This document shows, piece after piece, positions 26,100 to 37,414 of a stretch of 64,000 nucleotides of DNA. The stretch lies in assembly GCF_004923295.1 (NCBI RefSeq), contig NZ_CP039634.1, positions 1,011,001 to 1,075,000 on the forward strand, read 5' to 3'. The notes beneath the pieces are model-generated. The model did not search any database. It worked only from the letters and a program-made list of their open reading frames with translations, and was not told where the DNA came from. A program made the position numbers and the translations under genes. The stretch comes from Azospirillum sp. TSH100. GTDB lineage: Bacteria; Pseudomonadota; Alphaproteobacteria; Azospirillales; Azospirillaceae. Within the stretch, counting starts at the first letter, position 1. Every line of letters starts with the position of its first letter.

Positions 26100-27335
26100 A
26101 TGGCGCGGATCGTCCTGAAGTTCGGAGGCACGTCGGTCGGCGACATCGACCGCATCAAGAACGTGGCCCGGAAGGTCGAGCAAGAGGTGAAGGCGGGGCA
26201 TCAGGTCGCCGTCGTCGTGTCGGCGATGTCCGGCGTGACCAACCAGCTCGTCAAATACTGCAACGACATCGACAAGCTGCACGACGCGCGCGAATATGAC
26301 GCGGTTGTCGCGTCGGGCGAACAGGTGACCTCCGGTCTCCTGGCCGTTGCCCTCCAGTCGCTCGGCATTCCTGCCCGCTCCTGGGCCGGCTGGCAGATTC
26401 CGATCCGCACCGACGACACGCACGGCAAGGCGCGCATCGTCTCGATCGACACCACCGAAATGGAAAAGTCCTTGCAGACCGGCGAAGTCGCCGTGGTCGC
26501 GGGCTTCCAGGGCGTGTCGGCGCAGGGCCGCATCACCACGCTGGGCCGCGGCGGCTCGGACACCTCGGCGGTGGCGCTGGCGGCGGCGGTGAAGGCTGAC
26601 CGCTGCGACATCTACACCGACGTCGACGGCGTCTACACCACCGACCCGCGCATCGTCACCAAGGCGCGCAAGCTCGACAAGATCACCTACGAGGAGATGC
26701 TTGAGCTGGCCTCGCAGGGGGCGAAGGTGCTTCAGACCCGCTCGGTCGAGATGGCGATGAACCACCGCGTGCGCGTGCAGGTGCTGTCGAGCTTCGAAGC
26801 GGCGGCGGGCAGTTCGCTTCCCGGAACCCTGGTTGTTGACGAGGACGAGATCGTGGAAAAGGAAGTTGTTAGCGGCATCGCCTACAGCCGCGACGAGGCG
26901 AAGATCACCCTGGTGGGCGTCGCCGACCAGCCGGGCGTCGCCGCCGCCATCTTCGGTCCGCTGACCGACAACGCCGTCAACGTCGACATGATCGTCCAGA
27001 ACGTGTCGGAAGACGGCAAGTCCACCGACATGACCTTCACCGTCGGCAAGGCGGACATCGCCCGCGCCGTGAAGGTGCTGGAGGACGCGCAGTCGACCCT
27101 GAACTACAAGCGCATCGTCTCCGATGCCAATGTGGTCAAGGTGTCGGTCATCGGCGTCGGCATGCGCAGCCATGCCGGCGTCGCCCAGCGCATGTTCAAG
27201 GCGCTGGCCGACAAGGGCATCAACATCCAGGTCATCTCGACCTCGGAGATCAAGATCTCGGTCCTGATCGCCGAAGAGTATGCGGAACTGGCGCTGCGCG
27301 CCCTGCACACCGCCTACGGCCTGGACGCCGCCTGA
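26100..27335 (+). CDS. lysC: Aspartate kinase LysC
   Basis: LysC phosphorylates aspartate at the head of lysine, threonine and methionine synthesis. The 411-residue product has the kinase domain ([11 protein letters not shown] at the N-terminus, [12 protein letters not shown] near 39, [15 protein letters not shown] near 146) and two ACT domains in the last 150 residues. This is the regulatory layout of the lysine/threonine-inhibited enzymes. At codon 252 a GTG (26853) is preceded by GAGG eight bases upstream. It falls exactly where alpha2-beta2 aspartate kinases start their shorter beta subunit, so an internal translation start is possible. It is separated by 57 bases from the next gene, and ptsP follows that. 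Confidence 0.97.
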   Translation: MARIVLKFGGTSVGDIDRIKNVARKVEQEVKAGHQVAVVVSAMSGVTNQLVKYCNDIDKLHDAREYDAVVASGEQVTSGLLAVALQSLGIPARSWAGWQIPIRTDDTHGKARIVSIDTTEMEKSLQTGEVAVVAGFQGVSAQGRITTLGRGGSDTSAVALAAAVKADRCDIYTDVDGVYTTDPRIVTKARKLDKITYEEMLELASQGAKVLQTRSVEMAMNHRVRVQVLSSFEAAAGSSLPGTLVVDEDEIVEKEVVSGIAYSRDEAKITLVGVADQPGVAAAIFGPLTDNAVNVDMIVQNVSEDGKSTDMTFTVGKADIARAVKVLEDAQSTLNYKRIVSDANVVKVSVIGVGMRSHAGVAQRMFKALADKGINIQVISTSEIKISVLIAEEYAELALRALHTAYGLDAA

Positions 27336-27392
27336 TCGCAGGTGGGTGGGAACCCGGATGCCGGGGACCGCAACAGCAGGAGAGGGCCGGCC

Positions 27393-28529
27393 ATGACCGA
27401 CGCCACATCGCACGCGGCGGAAGCATTGGCCCAAGCCCGTCTTGAGCAGTCCCGTCCTGACGGTGCCGGCCCGAACCGCGCCCGTCTCGACCGGCTCTGG
27501 CAGCGGGGGCGGGATTTCCTCGGTACCCGTACCGCCGTGATGGGCGGTGCGATGAGCTGGGTGTCGGAACGGCATCTGGTCTCCGCCATTTCCAACGCCG
27601 GCGGTTTCGGCGTTCTGGCCTGCGGCTCTATGGCCCCGGACCAGCTGGCGGTGGAGATCGCAGGCACCAGGGCGCTGACCGACAAGCCGTTCGGCGTCAA
27701 CGTCATCAATATGCATCCGGCACTCGACCAACTGATCGACGTCTGCCGCGAGCAGGGCGTCGGTCATGTGGTCGTCGCCGGCGGCCTGCCGTCCGGCGCC
27801 ACCCTGCGCCGCATCAAGGACGGCGGGGCCAAGGCGATGGCCTTCGCCCCGACCCTGACCGCCGGCCGGCGGCTGGTGAAGCATGGCGCCGACGCGCTGG
27901 TGATCGAGGGAACCGAGGCCGGCGGCCATATCGGCCCGGTCTCCACCACCGTTCTGGCCCAGGAGATCCTGCCCGACCTGCGCGAGGTGCCGGTCTTCGT
28001 CGCCGGCGGTATCGGCCGGGGCGAGGCGATCCTGTCCTATCTGGAGCTGGGGGCGGCCGGCGTGCAGGTCGGCACCCGCTTCGTCTGTGCCACCGAATGC
28101 GTGGCCCATCCCAATTTCAAGCAGGCCTTCATCCGGGCGTCCGCCCGCGACGCCCAGCCGTCGGTGCAGATCGACCCGCGCTTCCCCGTCATTCCGGTGC
28201 GGGCGCTGGCGAACGAGGCGTCCAAGCGCTTCATGGAATTCCAGCGCGACGTCATCGCCAAGGTCGACGCCGGCGCCATGAGCCGTGACGAAGGCATGCT
28301 TGAGATCGAACATTTCTGGGCCGGCGCCCTGCGCCGCGCAGTGATCGAGGGCGACGTGGAGACCGGCTCGCTGATGGCCGGGCAGAGCGTCGGGCTCGTC
28401 ACCCGGGAGCAGCCTGTGGCCGAAATCCTGGCCGAATTGATCGCCCAGGCCGAATCGGCGCTGGCACGGCGGGCGATGGATGAGGCATCGTTAAGCCTGA
28501 TGGCGGAGCCGACGGTGGGAGCGCTGTAG
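27393..28529 (+). CDS. Nitronate monooxygenase / 2-nitropropane dioxygenase family FMN protein
   Basis: This 378-residue TIM-barrel flavoprotein belongs to the family that includes nitronate monooxygenases and FabK-type enoyl reductases. Visible elements are GGAMSWVSERHLVSAISNAG near residue 50, the KPFGVNVIN strand, the EGTEAGGHIGPVSTT phosphate/flavin loop with the catalytic-type His, and AGGIGRGEAIL. GAAGVQVGTRFVCATE follows. Substrate specificity cannot be decided: detoxification of nitronates is one possibility, a housekeeping reductase another. It lies between lysC and ptsP, where such a gene is not part of the usual pair. Its stop is two bases before the ptsP ATG, so the two are likely cotranscribed. 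The start has AGGAGAGG upstream. Confidence 0.85.
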   Translation: MTDATSHAAEALAQARLEQSRPDGAGPNRARLDRLWQRGRDFLGTRTAVMGGAMSWVSERHLVSAISNAGGFGVLACGSMAPDQLAVEIAGTRALTDKPFGVNVINMHPALDQLIDVCREQGVGHVVVAGGLPSGATLRRIKDGGAKAMAFAPTLTAGRRLVKHGADALVIEGTEAGGHIGPVSTTVLAQEILPDLREVPVFVAGGIGRGEAILSYLELGAAGVQVGTRFVCATECVAHPNFKQAFIRASARDAQPSVQIDPRFPVIPVRALANEASKRFMEFQRDVIAKVDAGAMSRDEGMLEIEHFWAGALRRAVIEGDVETGSLMAGQSVGLVTREQPVAEILAELIAQAESALARRAMDEASLSLMAEPTVGAL

Positions 28530-28531
28530 CG

Positions 28532-30850
28532 ATGACCGACACCCTCGACACGGCAGCCGGTGACGGCGGTATGGGTGGGGGTGTGCATCCCCGTTTCGAC
28601 GGCACCTCGTCGCGCCGGCTGCTCGCCCGGCTGCGCGACATCATGGCCGGGTCGGGGTCGGGGCAGGACCGGCTGGACAAGATCGTCACGCTGATCGCCG
28701 CCGAGATGAAGGCGGATGTCTGCTCCTGCTACGTCATGCGCGCCGGTGAGGTGCTGGAACTGTTCTCCACCGAGGGCCTGAACAAGACCGCCGTCCACAA
28801 CACCCGGCTCAGGGTGGGCGAGGGCATCGTCGGCTACATCGCCGGCCACGCCCGCCCGGTGGCGATGGACAACGCGCCGTCCCATCCCAGCTTCGCCTAC
28901 CGCCCGGAAACCGGGGAAGACCCGTTCCAGTCGCTGGCCGGCGTGCCGATCCTGCGCGGCAGCAAGGTGCGCGGTGTGCTGGTGATCCAGCACAAGGACC
29001 GCCGCCGCTATGTCGAGGAGGAGGTCGAAACCCTCCAGACCATCGCCATGGTCGTCGCCGAGCTGGTGGCGCAGAGTGAACTGGTCAACCCGGTGGAGGT
29101 CACCACCACCGGCGATCCCGTGCTGCTACCCGCCCGCCTGTCGGGCACGGCGATGAGCGCCGGGCTGGCCATGGGCCTCGCCGTCATCCACCGGCCGCAG
29201 CTGACCGTCCGCCAGATGGTGGCGGAGGATGCCGACGCCGAACTGGAGCGCTTCAACGCGGCGCTTCAGACCATGCACAGCGCCATTGATGATCTGCTGG
29301 AGGCGGCATCGCTGGCGGGCCTCAGCGAGCCGCGTGACATCCTGGAGACCTACCGGATGTTCGCCGAGGACCGTGGCTGGCTGTCGCGCATCCGCGAGGC
29401 GATCCGCGTCGGCCTGACCGCCGAGGCCGCGGTGCAGCAGGTGCAGAACGACACCCGCGCCCGCATGAGCCATCTGACCGATCCCTACATCCGGGAACGG
29501 TTGATGGATTTCGAGGATCTGACCAACAGGTTGCTGCAACATCTGGCCGGCAAGACCAGCGGCACCGATGGCGCCACCCTGCCGGACGACATGATCTTGG
29601 TCGCCCGCTCCATGGGCCCGGCCGAACTGCTGGATTACGACCGCACCCGCCTGCGCGGCCTGCTGCTGGAGGAAGGGTCGCCGGCCAGCCATGTCTGCAT
29701 CGTCGCCCGCGCGCTCAACATCCCGGTGGTGCAGGCGGCCGATGCGTTGAACCGGATCGAGCCGCTCGACCAGTTGATCGTCGACGGCGACCATGGGCAG
29801 GTCTTCATCCGTCCGGCCGAAGACATCCAGATGGCCTTCGGCGAGGCGGTGGCGTTGCAGCACCGCAAGGAGCAGATGTATGCGGAGATCCGCAACCTGC
29901 CCTCGGTGACGCGCGACGGGGTGCCGATCTCCATCCAGCTGAACTGCGGCCTGCTGATCGACCTGCCGCACCTGACCGCCAGCGGGGCGGAGGGGGTCGG
30001 GCTCTACCGCACCGAAATCCCCTTCATGGTCCGCGCCTCCTACCCCGACGTGACGGCGCAGACCACGCTCTATTCCCGCATCATGGACGAGGTCGGCAAC
30101 AAGCCGGTCGTCTTCCGCACGTTGGATGTCGGCGGCGACAAGATGCTGCCCTACATGACCGGTGGCGAGGAGGAGAATCCGGCGCTGGGCTGGCGCGCCG
30201 TGCGCATCGGCTTGGACCACCCGTCGCTGCTGCGCCAGCAGCTGCGGGCGTTGCTGCTGGCCGCCGCCGGTCGGCCGCTGTCGGTGATGTTCCCGATGAT
30301 CGCCGAAGTCGCCGAGTTCGACGGCGCCCGCCGCCTGCTGGAACTGGAGCTGAAGCGCTTGGCCGCCCAGGGGATCGAGCCGCCCAGCAGCCTGCGTGTC
30401 GGCACCATGCTGGAGGTGCCGTCCCTGTTGTGGCAACTCCCGGCCCTGCTGCCCAAGCTGGATTTCCTGTCGGTCGGATCCAACGACCTGACCCAGTATC
30501 TGTTCGCCGCCGACCGCGGCAACCCGCGCACCTCGACCCGCTACGACCCGCTGTCGCCGTCGATGCTGTGCGTGCTGCGCCGTCTGGTCGACGAATGCAC
30601 CCGTCACAGGGTCTCGCTCAGCATCTGCGGCGAGATGGCCGGCCGGCCGCTGGATGCCATGGCGCTGATCGGCGTCGGCTTCCGCACCCTGTCGATGTCG
30701 CCGCCCTCGGTCGGGCCGGTGAAGACCATGCTGCGTTCGCTCGATGTCGCCGCCCTGCGGCAATACATGAGCGGGCTCTACACCGGGGCCGACCACAGCC
30801 TGCGTGACAAGCTGAAGACCTTCGCCAAGGACCATGGCGTTTTGATCTGA
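28532..30850 (+). CDS. ptsP: Phosphoenolpyruvate-protein phosphotransferase PtsP (EI-Ntr)
   Basis: PtsP starts the nitrogen-related PTS chain by taking phosphate from PEP and passing it through NPr to PtsN. The 772-residue product has an N-terminal GAF domain (about 30-180). That domain probably senses glutamine in this family, which would tie it to the GS-GOGAT enzymes also present here. The EI part follows: the phosphohistidine domain with GSPASHVCIVARALNIP (His387), then the PEP-utilising TIM barrel with LYRTEIPFM, FRTLDVGGDKMLPY and GSNDLTQYLFAADR. The His loop reads EEGSPASH rather than the usual GG-x-x-SH, but His, Ser and the A-R are kept. Confidence 0.95.
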   Translation: MTDTLDTAAGDGGMGGGVHPRFDGTSSRRLLARLRDIMAGSGSGQDRLDKIVTLIAAEMKADVCSCYVMRAGEVLELFSTEGLNKTAVHNTRLRVGEGIVGYIAGHARPVAMDNAPSHPSFAYRPETGEDPFQSLAGVPILRGSKVRGVLVIQHKDRRRYVEEEVETLQTIAMVVAELVAQSELVNPVEVTTTGDPVLLPARLSGTAMSAGLAMGLAVIHRPQLTVRQMVAEDADAELERFNAALQTMHSAIDDLLEAASLAGLSEPRDILETYRMFAEDRGWLSRIREAIRVGLTAEAAVQQVQNDTRARMSHLTDPYIRERLMDFEDLTNRLLQHLAGKTSGTDGATLPDDMILVARSMGPAELLDYDRTRLRGLLLEEGSPASHVCIVARALNIPVVQAADALNRIEPLDQLIVDGDHGQVFIRPAEDIQMAFGEAVALQHRKEQMYAEIRNLPSVTRDGVPISIQLNCGLLIDLPHLTASGAEGVGLYRTEIPFMVRASYPDVTAQTTLYSRIMDEVGNKPVVFRTLDVGGDKMLPYMTGGEEENPALGWRAVRIGLDHPSLLRQQLRALLLAAAGRPLSVMFPMIAEVAEFDGARRLLELELKRLAAQGIEPPSSLRVGTMLEVPSLLWQLPALLPKLDFLSVGSNDLTQYLFAADRGNPRTSTRYDPLSPSMLCVLRRLVDECTRHRVSLSICGEMAGRPLDAMALIGVGFRTLSMSPPSVGPVKTMLRSLDVAALRQYMSGLYTGADHSLRDKLKTFAKDHGVLI

Positions 30851-30891
30851 GGGGCGTGCTGATCTGAGCTGCGCTAACCGCAGTCGGGAAA

Positions 30892-31335
30892 TCAATCGCT
30901 CACCGTGACACGGGATATCGCCGCTTCACGCTCGGCGAAGGAGGCGCGTGCCTGCTCGATCTCGGCATGGTGCGTCTCCGCCCAGATCCATACGCCGCAG
31001 AATGCCGCTCCCAAACTCTCGCCGAGCGGCGTGAGCGTGTAATCCACATGGGGTGGGATGACCGGATGAACCGTGCGCCGTACCAGGCCGTCCTTCTCCA
31101 TCTGGCGCACGGTTTGGGTCAGCATCTTCTGGCTGATCCGACCGACGACCTTGCCGAGTTGCGTGAAGCGCAAGGTGCCATGCTCATGCAGGGCCTCGAG
31201 GATCAGCATGGTCCATTTATCGGCCACCTTGCCGATGATGTCGTGAACCAGGGCTTCTATGGCCGGATCGACCGTCTCGGGAGCCGGCTGCCTGCGCCGT
31301 GCCTCGATCTGCGGGTCAGGCAAAGCCTTGCGCAT
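30892..31335 (-). CDS. HxlR-family transcriptional regulator
   Basis: This 147-residue winged-helix regulator matches the HxlR family: IIGKVADKWTMLILEALHEHG near residue 34, FTQLGKVVGRISQKMLTQTVRQME (recognition helix region) near 56, and the wing with DYTLTPLGESL near 98. Members usually sense thiol or quinone electrophiles, or aldehydes, and act as dimers on divergent promoters. The family often has a conserved Cys near the N-terminus; here the only Cys is in AFCGVWIW near residue 112, so a classic redox switch is not obvious. It is divergent from the SDR gene, with an inverted repeat and two direct repeats in the shared 102-base gap. The likely target is that SDR gene. Confidence 0.9.
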   Translation of the reverse strand: MRKALPDPQIEARRRQPAPETVDPAIEALVHDIIGKVADKWTMLILEALHEHGTLRFTQLGKVVGRISQKMLTQTVRQMEKDGLVRRTVHPVIPPHVDYTLTPLGESLGAAFCGVWIWAETHHAEIEQARASFAEREAAISRVTVSD

Positions 31336-31338
31336 CCT

Positions 31339-31396
31339 ACACTCTCCTTTTGGTGCGTATAAATCTTTTTGGTGCCTACTTTTACATGGAGAGTGT
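31339..31396. promoter_or_regulatory. Operator-like repeats between the HxlR and SDR genes
   Basis: A perfect 9-bp inverted repeat (ACACTCTCC at 31339-31347, GGAGAGTGT at 31388-31396) frames an A+T-rich core. The core has two direct copies of TTTGGTGC(G/C)TA (about 31349-31359 and 31368-31378) spaced 19 bases apart. The left arm also contains the GGAGA ribosome binding site of the HxlR gene. Paired repeats two helical turns apart suit dimer binding. Confidence 0.5.
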
Positions 31397-31437
31397 GAGC
31401 GATACCTTCAAAGCGGACAACAGCGAAAGTCACGCTC

Positions 31438-32208
31438 ATGAAAATCCAAGGTAATACCATCCTGATCACCGGTGGCGGCTCAGGGATCGGCAAAGCTCTG
31501 GCCTATCGTTTTCATGATCTCGGCAATACCGTGATTGTCGCCGGCCGTCGAAAAGATGTGCTGCAAGAGGCAGTTTCCGGTCGGCCGAACATGCACGCGA
31601 TGACCTTCGATGCCGACAGCGCCGCGGGTGTCGCCGACTTCGCGCGGCGGGTGACGGCGGAGCATCCGGCACTCAACGTGCTGATCAACAATGCCGGGAT
31701 CATGCGCTACGAGGCGCTGGATCGGCAGCGCGATCTTGGCGATGCGGAGGCGACGGTCGCGACCAACCTGCTCGGCCCCATCCGGCTGACCGATGCCTTG
31801 ATCGAGCATCTGGGCCGCCAGCCCGATGCGGCCCTGGTCAACGTCACCTCCGGCCTTGCCTTCGTGCCGCTGGTTGCCGCCCCGACCTACTCGGCGACCA
31901 AGGCGGCCATGCACAGCTACACGGTCGCCCTGCGCGAAGCGCTGAAGGGCAAAATCGAGGTCATCGAACTGGTGCCGCCGGCTGTCCAGACCGATCTCAC
32001 CCCAGGGCAGGCCACCCGTCCGGGCTACCTGCCGCTGGCCGACTTCATCGACGAAGTGATGGCGCTGTTCCAGCAGCAGCCGACCCCGCGCGAGATCCTG
32101 GTGCAGCGCGTCGCCTTCCAGCGTCAGGCCGAGGCGGAGCATCGCTTTGACGAGGCGGTGACGACGCTCAACGACATGGCCCGCAAAGCGCGAGAGGCGC
32201 AACAGTAA
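31438..32208 (+). CDS. Short-chain dehydrogenase (DltE-like SDR)
   Basis: This 256-residue classical SDR has the cofactor motif TGGGSGIGKAL near residue 11, an NNAG motif (LINNAGIMRY) near residue 82, the catalytic Ser in NVTSGLAFVP near 136, and YSATK (Tyr-x-x-x-Lys) near 151. The GRR after the second strand suggests NADP(H). The VPPAVQTDLTPGQ segment is typical of the DltE/YdfG-like oxidoreductases often controlled by HxlR regulators. The substrate is unknown; detoxification of a reactive carbonyl is an inference from the regulator pairing. A bidirectional terminator follows. Confidence 0.88.
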   Translation: MKIQGNTILITGGGSGIGKALAYRFHDLGNTVIVAGRRKDVLQEAVSGRPNMHAMTFDADSAAGVADFARRVTAEHPALNVLINNAGIMRYEALDRQRDLGDAEATVATNLLGPIRLTDALIEHLGRQPDAALVNVTSGLAFVPLVAAPTYSATKAAMHSYTVALREALKGKIEVIELVPPAVQTDLTPGQATRPGYLPLADFIDEVMALFQQQPTPREILVQRVAFQRQAEAEHRFDEAVTTLNDMARKAREAQQ

Positions 32209-32242
32209 GGATGCGAAGCGGGTGGCGTCGTCCGGATGTAAA

Positions 32243-32269
32243 AAAGCGGAGCCGCGAAGGCTCCGCTTT
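32243..32269. terminator. Bidirectional terminator between the SDR gene and gyrB
   Basis: A perfect 11-bp stem (32243-32253 with 32259-32269) with a 5-base loop has T-rich flanks on both strands: CTTATTT on the plus side and TTTTTT (stem end included) on the minus side. Confidence 0.9.
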
Positions 32270-32301
32270 CTTATTTCGCTCAAATGACCACACCACAGAC
32301 A

Positions 32302-34875
<2,574 letters not shown>

Positions 34876-36060
34876 CTATCCGGGGCGGATGTGGGCGTCT
34901 TCGATGTGGAAGCGGCGGGCATCCTCGCCAAGGGGGTCGAAAACCCCCTCGTCGGTGCCGGTCATCCAGGCCTGGGCGCCCAATGCCAGGATTTCGCCGA
35001 ACAGCGCGGCACGCCGGTCGGGATCGAGATGGGCCGCAACCTCGTCGAGCAGCAGGATCGGCGCCGCGCCGCGTTCAGCCGCCAGCAGCCGGGCGTTGGC
35101 CAGTACGATGGCGATCAGCAGGGCCTTCTGCTCGCCGGTGGAACAGAGCCCGGCCGGCATGTCCTTGGGCGCATGGCGGACGGCGAGGTCGCTCTTGTGC
35201 GGTCCCGCCAACGCACCGCCGCCGTCGGCATCGGCACGGCGACCGGAGCGCAGACTATCGCGCAGCGCATCCTCCGCCGCCAGGGCCGGGCCCTCGTCAA
35301 GCCATTGCTCCACTGTGCCGGCGACGGCGAGGTCGGCGCCGGGGAAGGGACCGACCGAGCGGGCGCAGGCGGCGCGCAACCGCTGCACCACCTCGCGCCT
35401 TGCGGCGGCGACGGCGATGCCGGTGGTCGCCATCTGGTCCTCCAGCGCGCCGAGCCAGCCCTCGTCGAAACGGCCGTCGCGCAGCAGCCGGGCGCGTTCA
35501 CGCAACGCATGCTCATAGCGCGACAGCCGGCCGGCATGGGCGGGGTCGAAGCCGAAGACCAGCCGGTCGAGGAAGCGCCGCCGTCCGCTCGACCCTTCGA
35601 GAAACAGGCGGTCCATCTGCGGGGTCAGCCAGACCATGGCGACATGGTCGGCCAGCGCCGTCTGGCCCTTGGCCGGGTGGCCGTCGATGCGGACCAGCCG
35701 GCGGTCGCGGTCCGAGGCGCGGTTGCCGTCATGCGGTTCGCGGCCGGTGCCGATCTCCACCGGACCCAGCGGGGTGTCGAGCGTCGCCGCCACCGCCCAG
35801 CCCGCGCCGGGGGGCGAGCCCAGCCGTTCCACCTCGGCCAGCCGGGCGCCGCGGATGCCGCGGCCGGGGGCGAGGAAGCTGACGGCCTCCAGCAGATTGG
35901 TCTTGCCGGCGCCGTTCGGGCCGATCAGCGCGACGGGACGGCGGTCGGGCTCCAGCCGAGCGGAGTCGTAGCCGCGGAAACGCGTCAGCGTCATCCGCCT
36001 GACCGCAAGGGCCGGAGCCAAAGCCTGAGTTGCGGCGGGCACCGGGCTGCCGCCGCTCAT
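34876..36060 (-). CDS. recF: DNA replication and repair protein RecF
   Basis: RecF is an SMC-like ATPase that loads RecA at gaps with RecO and RecR. The product (about 394 residues) has Walker A GPNGAGKTNLLEAVSFLAPG near residue 47. The family LTPQMDRLFLEGSSGRRRFLD segment follows near residue 146. An ABC-type signature region, STGEQKALLIAIVLANARLL, and Walker B ILLLDEVAAHLDPDRR lie in the C-terminal third. The ATG at 36060 is preferred; a TTG seven codons upstream is the only alternative. It lies between dnaN and gyrB, the classical order, and 64 bases after dnaN. Confidence 0.95.
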   Translation of the reverse strand: MSGGSPVPAATQALAPALAVRRMTLTRFRGYDSARLEPDRRPVALIGPNGAGKTNLLEAVSFLAPGRGIRGARLAEVERLGSPPGAGWAVAATLDTPLGPVEIGTGREPHDGNRASDRDRRLVRIDGHPAKGQTALADHVAMVWLTPQMDRLFLEGSSGRRRFLDRLVFGFDPAHAGRLSRYEHALRERARLLRDGRFDEGWLGALEDQMATTGIAVAAARREVVQRLRAACARSVGPFPGADLAVAGTVEQWLDEGPALAAEDALRDSLRSGRRADADGGGALAGPHKSDLAVRHAPKDMPAGLCSTGEQKALLIAIVLANARLLAAERGAAPILLLDEVAAHLDPDRRAALFGEILALGAQAWMTGTDEGVFDPLGEDARRFHIEDAHIRPG

Positions 36061-36124
36061 CGAAACTGCCGTGTGCTGCAACTGGTCCGTTCCGCCTGGG
36101 GCGGGGAGGATCCCCGCAGCCCCA

Positions 36125-37255
36125 TCACACGCGCATCGGCATCAGGACATAGAGCGCGGTGGAGTCGGCGACGTCGCGGATGATGGTCGGCGACGCGGCG
36201 TCGGCCAGCGTGAACTGGGCGCCCTCGCCCTCGATCTGCTGCGTGATGTCCAGCAGATAGCGAGAGTTGAAGCCGATTTCCAGGGGGGATTCCTGGTAAT
36301 TGACCTCCAACTCCTCGGTGGCGCTGCCCGATTCCGGGCTGGTGGCCGACAGGGTCAGGGCACCGCGGACCAGCGACAGCTTCACCGCCCGGCTCTTCTC
36401 GGTGGAGATGGTGGCGACGCGGTCGACGGCAGCGGCGAACAGCTTGGCGTCGACTTCCATCACCTTGTCGTTGCCGACCGGGATCACCCGCTCATAGTCC
36501 GGGAAGGTGCCGTCGATCAGCTTGGAGGTGACGACGACGCTGTCGAAGCCGAAGCGGATCTTGTTGTCGGACAGCGACAGCTCGATGCGGTCGGCGGCCT
36601 CATCGACCAGCTTGCGGATTTCGGTGACGGTCTTTCGTGGAATGATGACGCCGGGGATACCCTCGGCCCCGTCCGGCAGCGGCATCTCGACCCGCGCCAG
36701 CCGGTGGCCGTCGGTGGCGACGGCGCGCAGCACCGGCGTTTCCAGGCTGCCCATCTTGCTCTTGGCGGCGTGCAGGTAGATGCCGTTCAGGTAATAGCGC
36801 GTCTCCTCGGTGGAGATGGCGAAGCGGGTGCGGTCGATCAGACCGCGCAGGTCGGCGGCGGCGACCGAGAAATTGTGCTTCAGCTCGCCGCTGGACAGCT
36901 GTGGGAAGTCCTCCACCGGCAGGCAGGACAGCTTGAACTGCGAGCGGCCGGCGCGCAGCGTCAGGATGGTGCCGTCGCCGCCGATGTCCAGCTCCACCTG
37001 GCTGCCGTCGGGCAGCTTGCGGACGATGTCGAACAGGGTGTGGGCCGGGGCGGTGGTCCCGCCGGGGCGGCCGACCGTCGCGGGGACGGTCTCGACGATC
37101 TCCAAATCCATGTCGGTGGCGGCCAGCGACAGTTCGCCGTCGCCCGCGCGCAGCAGGACATTCGACAGGATCGGAATGGTGTTCCGCCGCTCGACCACAC
37201 TCTGCACGTGACCCAGGGAACGGAGAAGGGCGGCGCGTTCGATGGTGATGTTCAT
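36125..37255 (-). CDS. dnaN: DNA polymerase III beta subunit (sliding clamp)
   Basis: DnaN is the ring-shaped processivity clamp of the replicase. The 376-residue product starts MNITIERAALLRSLGHVQSV and has the three clamp repeats. Recognisable segments are ERRNTIPILSNVLL near residue 22, ATDGHRLA near 180 and the C-terminal ALYVLMPMRV, which matches the family LxPMR ending. The frame extends 15 codons upstream of the ATG at 37255 without family support. dnaA, usually just upstream, is absent: an unrelated gene of unknown function occupies that place. A promoter with a TATGAT -10 lies about 95 bases upstream. Confidence 0.97.
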   Translation of the reverse strand: MNITIERAALLRSLGHVQSVVERRNTIPILSNVLLRAGDGELSLAATDMDLEIVETVPATVGRPGGTTAPAHTLFDIVRKLPDGSQVELDIGGDGTILTLRAGRSQFKLSCLPVEDFPQLSSGELKHNFSVAAADLRGLIDRTRFAISTEETRYYLNGIYLHAAKSKMGSLETPVLRAVATDGHRLARVEMPLPDGAEGIPGVIIPRKTVTEIRKLVDEAADRIELSLSDNKIRFGFDSVVVTSKLIDGTFPDYERVIPVGNDKVMEVDAKLFAAAVDRVATISTEKSRAVKLSLVRGALTLSATSPESGSATEELEVNYQESPLEIGFNSRYLLDITQQIEGEGAQFTLADAASPTIIRDVADSTALYVLMPMRV

Positions 37256-37347
37256 GCTGGCGTCGTCTCGGCGGGAGGAGTGACTGGAAAGCGGAACCAC
37301 CGGGGTTGCAGGCCGTTGTCCGGCCGTCCCGCCCCGAGCGGGCGCGC

Positions 37348-37375
37348 ATCATACCACATCGACGGGTGCGTCGAA
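37348..37375 (-). promoter_or_regulatory. Promoter of dnaN
   Basis: On the minus strand TTCGAC (37375-37370), a 16-base spacer and TATGAT (37353-37348) predict a start near 37341 and a leader of about 85 bases. The -10 is strong and the -35 modest. Confidence 0.5.
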
Positions 37376-37414
37376 CCAAATTGTTGCGGCCAAGGCCTTC
37401 GGCAGAAGGGGGAT

